Of a stretch of 64,000 bases of DNA, positions 46,389 through 55,740 are shown piece after piece. Within the stretch, counting starts at the first letter, position 1. Every line of letters begins with the position of its first letter. A program made the translations under genes and the position numbers. Origin of the DNA: Sparassis latifolia (taxonomy: Eukaryota; Basidiomycota; Agaricomycetes; Polyporales; Sparassidaceae); contig CM031561.1 in the NCBI GenBank assembly GCA_018466975.1, positions 4,898,001 to 4,962,000 on the forward strand. The letters are read 5' to 3'. The notes under the pieces are model-generated. The model did not search any database. It had not been told where the DNA came from and was given only the letters and a program-made list of their open reading frames with translations.

Positions 46389-48047
46389 GGTTGATAGTAG
46401 GGCTTTTGAAAGGATAAAAGTACTGGAATTGCTGTTGTAGCAGATGGTGGGAAGAGGCAAGATGGAAATTTGGGCAGGGCCAAGGGTTCAAAAAGTGCAC
46501 ACAGTGGCGCGTGATGTGATCACGTGACTTAAGCGCCCGTGCATCGTCCGGCATACTGGCATGGCTTCGCCTTATTCATGCTTCATGGATACAAACTCAA
46601 GTATTACAATTTTTTCTAACTACAAAGATGGAAAACAAAAGGTGACTTGTGATGACTGAGGGCGGGCCCTCCCTCATTCGCCACAAGCACCAGGAAGAAG
46701 GGAAAAATGAAAGAAAATAAACTACAAGGAAAGTACAAATACAATCTGCAAAACACCAAAAGGAAGTCAGAAAACAGTCGGAAAACGTTAGAAAATGCTC
46801 ACCTTGCGCGCTGCATTGCTCATGCTGCAGTGACCGTCATCAATTTTCAGTACATGTGTAAGAGGCTGTGGAAACATCAAGAGGTCAGTATTCTTCAAAA
46901 TGCAAGGAAAAAAACTCACCGGTTCTTTCAATCCACTATAGGATTTGGCCTGGTCTTCACCACTGTCATAAAACCCACCATATGCTGAAGAACCCTTGTC
47001 AGTATCTGTATGATGTGCTGTGGAGTACTTACCACATTTTCCTTACACTTCCTGTACTCGCACCATACCATGCAAAAAGAAACAAACAAGTAAAAAAGAC
47101 TGACCTTGTGGAGCAGGCCAATGGCGACTCCACGCACGACTCGCACAGCACAAGGCTGATGGCCGGCGACAATGTAATGTGCAGAGCACATATGCGCCTA
47201 GATGCAAGTACGCCGAAGCGCATTGGCACCGAAGTGCAAAAGCCCCCAATTCCCATATACACTGGGTGAGAGGTGCGAGTGGGTTGCCCCCACAACGCGG
47301 AGCCCTCTGCAGCTCGCCGCCGCATGCCCAGTGATCCCCCAAATCTCAAGTACCAGGTGAGGGACGCGAGTGGGTCGCCCCCACAATGCGGAGCCCTCTG
47401 CAGCTCGCCGCCGCATGCCCAGTGATCCCCCAAAACTCACATGTACCCCATGACTGGCCAAAGACCAGCCATGGGATGATGTCAGTAAAGTGCATATTAC
47501 ATAATACTATCTACAGGAAAAGAAACAGTCACCTTACAAAGGCATGCACAAATAACTGAGCTTTGACACTGCATGCCCATGGCAACATGCAGCAACAAAG
47601 CTCAGCCACTTGTGGCCAGCTTGCTGAAAGGGGATGGTGGTGGTAGAGAAGGAAGAGAGAGAGGAAGTTGCGCCAGCTCATAAAACCAACTATTTGGCCA
47701 TGTTTGTTCGGTCATGTGCCCCAGACACCAGACGCATCAAGCACCTTCCATATGCAGAAGGTGTACACTGGTGGCTGAAATATTGCTATATTTGGATGAT
47801 TTTCGGACTCCGATCAAATTTCAGCCACTGTCCACTAGATTTCAGGAAGTCCGGCCCTCCAAGCAGATCACGTGATCTCCATGGGCTCGCGCACACAAGT
47901 CCTTTTGATTGCAATCACTGTAATCTGATCTATCTCTCTCTCTCTCTCTTGCTCTATCCTTGCTGTCTGATCTCTGCTATATTTCAGTTGCTGAGCCTCT
48001 CCTGCTTATTCTCAGACATCTATTTCACTGCTTTTGTATATTCTACC
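46389..48047. other. Divergent upstream region inside the KDZ element
   Basis: About 1.66 kb between the minus-strand and plus-strand cargo genes, presumably holding promoters for both. A CACGTGA-containing stretch lies at 46.52 kb. A GC-rich tandem duplication is listed separately. Pyrimidine-rich CTCTCTCT at 47.93-47.95 kb precedes the PHD gene start. I see no gene. Confidence 0.45.
47266..47447. repeat. Two-copy GC-rich tandem repeat, period 91 bases
   Basis: Units start at 47266 and 47357 and share GCGAGTGGGT, GCCCCCACAA, GCGGAGCCCTCTGCAGCTCG and CCGCCGCATGCCCAGTGATC, differing at a few bases. It is much more GC-rich than its surroundings. Confidence 0.85.
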
Positions 48048-50905
48048 ATGCACAGCCAGTCTGGGAAGCGCGCACAGTCTGCTCAGCCTGCCCATCAGAC
48101 CTCTACCCCACAGTCTGGTGTCAGGCACTCTATCTCCAATCTGCACTCAATCCCGGAGAATCTTGCGACTGTGGGTACAAGCCAGGACCGGCATCAAGCT
48201 TTCAATCTCGATCCAGCCGATCAACCGATCGGGGGAGGCATCTCATACCGTAGATCTGCGCCACCAGCTTACTCCCCTGGCCGAACTTCGCAAAAGGACA
48301 GACCTGGTATGTTTCTATGTTTCTAATAGTAAAAACGTTTGTCAAGTAAGCAACATTTCATTTGATATGTTGATGACAGACTCTACCGTGCATTCGCCGA
48401 TGCCTCACATGACCCCTCAAGAAGATGCTATGTCGCAATCGACTCTGAGTATGGACGAGATGATGGATGTGGATGATTGGAAGCAGTTCCAGTCGAGGGG
48501 AAGTGGAGAGGATAGGGGGAGCCTTTCACATAGAGGTTCGTATGAAGATGCCGATGAAGCTGGTCAGTTGAAGGGGGAGATTCTGGATGACGACTCAGAC
48601 CGAGGTGACATGTTCGTAGTAAATCGCGATTGCACAGGAAGCCTGCCTCTGTCCAATGACGAGTCAGAGGAGACTGATGAATTGGATAATACCGATGAGG
48701 AATCGGAGGAGACAATCCACCAGCCGCGGAGCTATACACCTGTGTCAGATGTCGAGGAGGACATCGAGGAGGGCATCGAGAAGGTCATCGAGGAGGAGGG
48801 CAAGGAGGAGGACAAGAATGAGGATGAGGACAATGATGAGGATGAGGACGAGAACAATGACGAGGATGAGGACGATGACGAGGACGAGGACGATGATGAG
48901 AATGATGACGAGGATGAGGACGATGATGAGGACGAGGATGAACAAAGTGTTTCTGTCCAGCCCTCACCTGTCTTTCAGAGCCGCCCATCTCACGGAGTCA
49001 TACGCAGGCCGAAAGGACGTGCATCTGCTGCTAAAGTGGATGCCCCTCGACGCCGAAGCAGTCGACTCTTGGCTGGTCCTGTAGTGTCTACCGCTGCCGC
49101 TGTTAGTGAATGTGAGCGCAGCGCACTCACCCCCGATCTAACTACGCCTCCTCCTACTCACCCACTGAAGCGTCAACATCACAAGGTCTTTCAGACAGCA
49201 CAGAAGTCTGTGAGGTTGCCGACAGGTGAACGTGGCCCACTCGACAATGGTGCATTGTTCAATTTTCGGCAGTGCATCTTTATTCTTATGATATTAGCCT
49301 CTGGAATATTACAAGCCTCCGATGACCTGCATGTGGTCTCTCAGCTGCCAAGCCCAGTGTCAGTTGTTTCCAATGTCATCTCCAATTCTGACATGGTGTG
49401 TTTTCTCTCTTCAACATATGAGTCTTGCTGACTCAATGCACCTAGTATTGCTTTCTCTGCCAACAAGGTGGAGACTTAGTTGACTGTGACCGTTCTAACT
49501 GCGGCAGAGCTGTTTGCTTGCATTGCATTCCAGATCTCCAGCAGTGGAATATGACTGAGCAGATGCGGTTTGAATGTCCGGCCTGCGCTACAAAGCATGG
49601 CAGTGGTAGGTTATATGCATTCTTTACTCCCACAAAAGCTGATGTCTGAGGGTTATCAGGGCCTGTATAGTGTCCAATCTGCGGAAAAACCTTGGGTACC
49701 ATTGACGAAAGGTCTTCAGATTCTCGGCAAGCCTGAGATATCACAGACTGCAAGGTTGGATACCTCATCTTTGGTTTTGGTTCATCTGCGCCTGCGCTCG
49801 CTGCCTGAGTATGGTACCATCGCCAATCTTGTGGAGGAGTATCTTCGAGCCTATTACATTGACCGCAGAGAGTTCCTAAACCAGCTGGATGTCGTCTTTG
49901 ACTTGGAAGGCTCAGAGGCCACAGAAGGTCATCGTCTTCATATGCTCGACATAGTGTCGAAAATTCGATCGTATGTCATCTGCCTTTCACATTGACTCAG
50001 AGCTGATCCTGATCTTCTCCTATGTCACTAGCTACAAGCCTACCCGCATGCTAATTCTTATTTATACACACTCGCACGATGACACCGGTGACTTGTTTTA
50101 CAGCAGCCACTGGGTAGGCACAATTGATACTGTAAGTCTCTCATGACCGATGGGACCTTGCATTCACTGATTTGTCACAGTTCTTCAAATTTGTTGTCTG
50201 TGAAGACCTGATGGCACTCTCCCCAGAGGTGCCGACAACATTTGCGCTGCTGGCTTATGGTTCCGTGGTGTCAAAGGCAGCTCCTGGGGAAGACTTGGTC
50301 ACAGTTTGTACACGGTATGGTCTTCCCATTACCCTCCACTTGATATTAGCATTTTTACACATGCACGATTTAGCTACAAGCTCCCCCGGGTTTTGGCATT
50401 CACAGCACCGGCGCTGTCTTCTATCAGTGCGGCCCCCTTCTTTTTTGGATTCGTGCGCCGTGTGTTTATTGAAGGAGCCACTGTCGGTGACCTGCTGATG
50501 AGCAAACTTCTCGCCAGTTCAGGCCCATTGGGCAGGCACTCCAGGGTTATTCTCTTGGAAGGAACCACTCAGGATCGTGTCATCAGCCGTGATGATGCGA
50601 CGACTGGTGATTTGGATAAGGCCAGGTGTAAGTGAGCACGGGCAGAGTCCTACAAGCTGACCATCTCAGAGTACATCTGAGATCATCCCAGGATCAGCCC
50701 CTATGGCAATCGGGTTCCAATGCAGTGCAACACTTGTCTTCGCTTAGGCACTTTCGTCTTCTTCGATCGTAAGGGCACTTCTCCCCAGACTCATTGCTAT
50801 CGCTGCAAGCATTGTCATGCTGAGTGGAGCTTTGAGCCTCCGCAGGATGGCAGGCTTCTGAAGGAGTTCAACCAAGGCACCTGGGTGAAGGTTATTCAGC
50901 AGTAG
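48048..50905 (+). CDS. PHD/ADD-like zinc-finger protein, KDZ cargo
   Basis: Start 48048 gives MHSQSGKRAQSAQPAHQTST. A long acidic low-complexity region (48.59-48.95 kb) is followed by basic RRPKGRASAAKVDAPRRRSS. After introns, YCFLCQQGGDLVDCDRSNCG, RAVCLHC and FECPAC (49449-49600) form a C8 cluster: C-x2-C-x8-C-x4-C-x4-C-x2-C...C-x2-C. The fifth ligand is Cys where a classical PHD has His, as in ADD-type fingers that read histone H3 tails. The rest includes YGTIANLVEEYLRAYYIDRR, LILIYTHSHDDTGDLFYSSH, VLAFTAPALSSISAAPFFFG, FVRRVFIEGATVGDLL, and a C-terminal cluster MQCNTCLRLGTFVFF...CYRCKHCHAEW with C-x2-C pairs, ending WVKVIQQ-stop. Likely nuclear. No clear stop breaks the exons I could join. 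It lies upstream of the TET/JBP gene on the same strand. Confidence 0.7.
48760..48945 (+). repeat. GAGGATGAC-type coding microsatellite
   Basis: Repeats of GAGGATGAGGACGATGAC-like words encode a run of Asp/Glu/Asn in the PHD protein. Antisense frames look hydrophobic only because of this composition. Confidence 0.85.
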
Positions 50906-50946
50906 TTTAGGACATATCATACCGTGTCTTTGTTACCCACTCCTTT

Positions 50947-51170
50947 CCCTTTGTACGATATCAGTTGTTGTCATATGCTTTCGATTTCTTGCCCACCACT
51001 TGCCCTTTGTACGATATCAGTTGTTGTCATATGCTTTCTGTTTCTTGCCCATCGCTTACCCTTTGTACAATATGTGTGGTCATTGTATGCTTTCTTTTTC
51101 TCCCTAAATGTGTTGTCTTTGTACAGTATCAATTTTTGTGGTTTGCTTTTGATATGAATTTTGCGGTCTG
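50947..51170. repeat. Degenerate tandem repeat, period about 56 bases, four units
   Basis: Units begin near 50947, 51003, 51058 and 51116 and share CCCTTTGTACGATATCAGTT and GTCATATGCTTTC. It lies in the 3' region of the PHD gene; frames through it are not coding. The gap up to the TET/JBP gene (51171-51567) holds no other feature except an intron-like acceptor at its end. Confidence 0.75.
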
Positions 51171-51567
51171 CGTTCGATATGTCTGTAGTGATACAATATG
51201 AAAACTACACAGATGAGTTGGTCAATGTTTTCTCTCATTTTGGTGGAGAGACTCTGACATAAAGGAACCTTGGAGAATGCGCTGCAGTTATGAGGTCACA
51301 TGACTGTGGGAAACTCGTGATCATGTGACAACTTTGCATGATGTGCTGACACTGCACAATTTTTTATAATCCTATTTTCATTGTCTGATGACTTTTCAAG
51401 GCAGAAGATTTCGACATAGTCTTCCTCAATCACATAAATGTCGTTGGCATGCACAGGAGCATAGATTGTTGGATGAAAAAGGTCATAAAACAGCTGAGAT
51501 GATGAAGGGGTATTTTAGTCTGACAGGCTTACCTCCTTTTCTTTACTGACGTGAATTCTGTGTGCAG

Positions 51568-52921
51568 TGCACTGACACTTGATGAATTTCTGTGGAAGAG
51601 GTTATCGGAGTTGCTGAGGGAGGCTACTGGTTTTTATAATACTCATAGGCACACTGCTCCAGTCGCTGACATTGAACGCGAGAGAATAAGGTCTGTTTGA
51701 TTCCATGATCTACATTTGTGTTGCTTATGATCATGCAGAACACGCCTCCAGCAGCAGGCATTGAAGGAAAAATCCCTTATGGCTCAACATGTGAATTTCA
51801 CATCCGCACCCCATGCCGTGGAGCTGGACCATATTGTCACTGTTGTTGCCTGTGCGCTTCTGAATCCCAGTTTGTCATTTTTGCTTGTTTCAATCGGATG
51901 CATGTTGATTTGCCGTGTTACTAAGTTCATGTCGATTGTTATGTGACGGATAAGGGAGTGCTAAAGAAGAATGGCAAGCAGGACTGCCAAGGACCAATGC
52001 TAGTCATCTTAGAGCCTGCAGTTATTCTGGACACGAACAATAAGGTTCTTACATGGTATCTGCCAGGTATCTTGGGACAAGCACGTATAGTAAGTCTTCT
52101 CTCTAACTGCTGTCACTTGCTAATATAAGCCCTAGAATGACTACAACAATGCGACTTGTGGAATAAACCAGTTACTTCAGAGAACGGTTTCACAAGGTGG
52201 AAACTTTCGGACAGATGCAGATCTGTTCATTGCAGCCCCAGTGGACGGTTCAACCCAGACTCTCTGGACATCTCTGCTGGATGGTTTGCATGAGGACATA
52301 ATGTGAGTTTGGACATCAATGCCACATTTATATGATCTGAGAAGAGCATGCATGCTTCAGACAAATCTCGTTCCATCTGTCTCATTACGAAATGAACCAG
52401 TTGATAATTGGCTGGAGAGGACCTCATTTGTTGAGCAGTTGCTGAACACAACTTTATGCCTGATAAACTGGCCACTCTATTTTGCAGGCATCTCTAGCAA
52501 GTTAAAGATTCAGCATGAGAATGTTCTACAGCGGATGCATGAGAATGTTCAACGGTGGCCCTCAAATTTCACAGCAATGGGGATTATTGTGAATCGACGG
52601 ACAATTCCTCATCGGGATGGCAAAGCCTGGCATGCATGCCTTGATTTATTGGCCAGTGTGGGTACTCATAAATGGGCAGTGCTTTGATTGGATGATCTGC
52701 AAATGGAGCTGGGTTACTGCCCTGGAACATTGGTAGGAATCTGGGGAAGAGTTTTAGAACATAGCTGTGATGCATGGGAGGGAGGTGAGAGGATATGCAT
52801 AGCACACTATATGCGCTCGGCAGTATTTGAGGCGTTAAAAATCAACAAAACCTCATGGGTAGAATATGGGACATATCTCACACTGATGACTCTCCAGTAT
52901 GTAGTGCGTCAGGGGTTATAG
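51568..52921 (+). pseudogene. TET/JBP-type 2-oxoglutarate dioxygenase, KDZ cargo
   Basis: TET/JBP enzymes oxidise 5-methylcytosine or thymine in DNA using Fe(II) and 2-oxoglutarate. Exons: LDEFLWKRLSELLREATGFY, ERIR then TRLQQQALKEKSLMAQHVNF, GPMLVILEPAVILDTNNKVL and TWYLPGILGQARI. The catalytic domain is RWPSNFTAMGIIVNRRTIPH and HRDGKAWHACLDLLASVG (HxD iron ligands), then GYCPGTLVGIWGRVLEHS (distal His) and GGERICIAHYMRSAVFEAL (Arg for 2-oxoglutarate), ending QGL-stop at 52921. The pattern matches the fungal TET/JBP group. A TGA at 52685-52687 (AVL-stop-LDD) breaks the domain between HxD and the distal His, and the exon boundary near 52.30 kb is unclear. The start codon was not found; 51568 is an exon edge. 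Confidence 0.8.
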
Positions 52922-53189
52922 CAGATACTTCACAATTAGTTTACTCTTAAATTGAATTCAGTGGCACTGAATCATTTGATATGAAGGATATTGGTCTCAG
53001 AATGTGACAGCAAAGGACTGCCCAACTCCTACACAAACCCTGAAGGTGGTCTGACCTGGCTCATTACAGCTGATGGCATCACATGTGATGAAACCTGTAT
53101 ATATACACTGGGTGAAGGCCTCAGCTTTAAAACTCCTATGTGTGAAGGAAATTTTGCCCTTTCTGATTAAAACAAATAGAGGATGCTAC

Positions 53190-54000
53190 TCTGCTGAAGC
53201 CAAAGTGTGGAGAATCCTATATAGGATACAAATTTCAAGAGTCTCGGCCGAGACCATTATTTTCAATCACCCTATATAGGGCATCCTCAGCCAATGCCAT
53301 AGTTCAGAAGACCCTATATAGAATAAAAATTCGACTACCTTCGGCCAAGGCCAACATCTGTGCAAGAACTATATAGTGTATATTCAGCCAAGGCCAAAAT
53401 TCAGATATCTCTATATAGGTTGAAATTTGATGACTCTCGGCCGAGGCCACCATTTCCACAAGAACTATATAGGATATCTTCAGCTGAGGCCAAATTTCAG
53501 ACAATCCTATATAGAATGCAAATTTCTCGACCCCTGGCCGCAGGCACTATTTCCACCAAAAATCTATATAGGGTACTCTTGGCCATGGCCAAATTTCAGG
53601 AGATGCTATATAGGATCAAAATTTCATGTGCCTTGGCCAAGTGGACCATTTACACAAAGATTCTATATAGGTCCACTTGGCCAAGCCCAACTGTCTGCAA
53701 ACTCTATATAGGATTGGAATTTTATGACTCTTGGCCAATGGCACAATTTTAGCTACAATCTATATAGAGACATGGCGACCGACCCCAAAATGCCCGACAA
53801 CCTATATAGACTTCAAACCGCGCCTCCCTTGGCTAACTCCCAAATATGCGACTCAGCCTATATAGCCTATTCATCTTGGCCAACCCTATATCTCCATCCT
53901 ATATTATATTCTTGGCCAACACTCGGTTTTATGGAAATTTACACAAAATATTCCACCTCGGTTATATGGACATTTGGGTATATATTGGCTGATAGGTGTG
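53190..54000. repeat. KDZ right terminal inverted repeat with subterminal array
   Basis: Reverse complement of the left repeat, with the same CTATATAG and TTGGCC word pattern and closely matching outer parts (for example TATATTGGCTGAT, CTCGGTTTTATGGAAATTTA). The two arrays diverge gradually inwards. The left neighbouring stretch 52922-53189 holds nothing recognised. Confidence 0.85.
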
Positions 54001-54486
54001 CATATCGCTTGGGAAGTACATGCCATTCCGGTCAGTTCATACAGAGTGACTTCTAAAAGTTTGTACTCACTGTTTCCAGGTGCATCTGGGAGAAGAGGTT
54101 TACGCATGCCTTGGCGAATTATACCTACCAGGGTGTGGAAGAACTGGTTCCGCATAGTCTGGGAATCTTTGAAGGCAAAATTGTACATTCTTGTGTCCAA
54201 GGTTGTACGAAATATTATCGCTCACATACACGTGGAACAGGTCTGGAACGATTATCTCATCCAGCATATTCGGGCTGAGAGGTGTCAGTATATTCGGGGG
54301 AGTGCGAACTGCCTGTCAGCACGTAGCGTGCATGTGAATTTGAAGCAGGATGGCTCTCAAGTATTCCAAGGGGAGAAGGAGGTGTGCTTCCAATCTATAT
54401 TTATGCTGTAGTGTGAACAGACCACTGAGAACTTCTTTAGTTCCCGGCCGATGTGGTCGTTTTATGTACAGGATTTGAGGATCCAT
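54001..54486 (+). pseudogene. Flavin-containing monooxygenase-like, copy 2, 3' part
   Basis: It begins with CATATCG, the presumed target duplication, then resumes the FMO exon: AWEVHAIPVSSYRVTSKS in copy-1 register, SLYSLFPGASGRRGLRMPWR, NWFRIVWESLKAKLYILV, QVWNDYLIQHIRAERCQYIR and KQDGSQVFQGEKEV, an intron, then FPADVVVLCTGFEDP (FATGF-type motif). In contrast to copy 1, this segment has no premature stop. It is cut at 54486 by another transposon end, so the last part of the enzyme is missing. Confidence 0.8.
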
Positions 54487-54620
54487 CAGGAAAAAGCCCC
54501 AAGTGAGGTAGCTGCCGCCATGATTACGTAGACACGTGTAGGGCATGTAGCCGCGTGTCACTCAATGTACACCTCTGTAGGGCTGTGTAGCCACCACTCA
54601 CATTTCCATAGCACCATGGA
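54487..54620. mobile_element. Plavaka-like transposon end
   Basis: CAGGAAAAAGCCCCAAGTGA at 54487, followed by GGTAGC and repeated TGTAG(CC) words, closely matches the left end of the Plavaka element at 25278. It is preceded by AT, the same target dinucleotide. No matching right end or transposase was found downstream in the window. Confidence 0.7.
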
Positions 54621-55740
54621 GAGGTTACACCTATCAAGCGGAGCTTTAAAGTATCTTAAAAATTGAGTTGGTTCGTATGCTACCGTGCATTGAGATCTCA
54701 AACGTGCCCAATTCCCGGTGCATGCAAGCCTAAACGTGGGCATCTGCAAAGGGATATCTTGGCTAAGCTGGCTCTTCAGTGACTTGGGACTGTGAATAGA
54801 CAGTAGATGAACTATGGAATGTAGTGTTGGCATATTTTCTGTGTTTATCTGCTAGCTATATAGTTACAGAACTGATAGCAACCTGCTTCACCTCGTGCTT
54901 CGGTCACTGCCAGAGCAGGTCGGGAAGGGCGGGAAGTCGGGTTGCGCACGTAACCATTTACGGTCCCAGCGTGATGTGATGTGACCGTGAGCATCACCGT
55001 GACCCGCGCGGCAGGCGGGCCCTCCGGAACCGACGAGGGAAGAGGCGCCCGTGCGCTCGCGGGGAAGGCACCAACGCCGGACGCATCCTCCCCATGCTCC
55101 TCGATGCGGTACGTCTCGCGCCAGTGCGTGTCCTAAACCTGATGCGGTGTGGGTGAAGAGAGCCCGAGGATCCGACGAGGCGCGTGCAAGCAATACTGAG
55201 ATCGGTGGAGGCTCACTTACCGGGTGTACACGACGTCGAAGGGGAGTCAGGCTGCTGGTGGCAGAGTGCAGCGTTGGGCCAGAAGACACGCGAAGTGGTG
55301 AGAAGGCGGGCGCGCTGCCCAGACGCCCGGAGGAAATTTTCTGATGCGGAGATGCAGATTGCCGCCGTAAGGCGGCTGCTTGAGACTGTAAACCGGGCGG
55401 CAGGAAGCCATCTTCGCACCCCCCTTCCCCCGGTGTGTCGCAGGTGAGAGTACGCACAAACCATTGTCGACATGGAATTATTTACAGTCTTATCGACAGT
55501 CCCATCGACAGTCCCACAGGCTGACGCCGGCGCTCCTAGTCCGCTAGATCACAATTTCAACCTCGATTCTCACCCACCTCCTCGTGACGTCTGCCCTCGT
55601 GGCACCGTCGCCGATGCTGCTAGTTACCACAGCCCTCGCCGTCGGCAGGTAGCCATTTTCGCGCGCGCACCGACATTATTTTCGCACTCTCGATTACCTT
55701 GGATCTTAGCTGGCTGGATACTCTCGACGATTGCTGACAC
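54621..55740. other. GC-rich region, no gene recognised
   Basis: Open frames occur on both strands at 54.89-55.46 kb because of high GC content; none shows a recognisable motif. I could not place the first exons of the EPL1 pseudogene here. Confidence 0.4.

Larger units (their letters stand above)
37763..54000. mobile_element. 16.2 kb KDZ-type composite transposon
   Basis: It is bounded by long inverted repeats (37763-38520 and 53190-54000) whose outer parts match closely, for example CAGCCAATATATACC and TCCATAAAACCGAGTGTTGG in both. It is flanked by a 7-base direct repeat within an FMO gene whose two halves lie on either side in the same orientation. Gene order: KDZ transposase (minus), large hypothetical gene (minus), PHD/ADD-like protein (plus), TET/JBP oxygenase (plus), so transcription diverges from about 46.4-48.0 kb. 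Association of TET/JBP genes with KDZ transposons in mushroom genomes is established knowledge; this copy shows the whole unit with ends. Stops in the transposase and oxygenase genes show it is decaying. Confidence 0.85.

Noticed and set aside
46507..46530. CACGTG-type regulatory site as a proven promoter element
   Set aside because: A single short palindrome in 1.6 kb is expected by chance; no positional support.
48745..48945. Minus-strand ORF that looks like a highly hydrophobic membrane protein (repeated Ile/Leu/Val)
   Set aside because: It is the antisense of the Asp/Glu-rich coding repeat in the PHD gene; composition alone creates it.
54888..55457. Large overlapping ORFs on both strands at high GC
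   Set aside because: No motif or splice pattern supports either; long frames are expected by chance at this composition.
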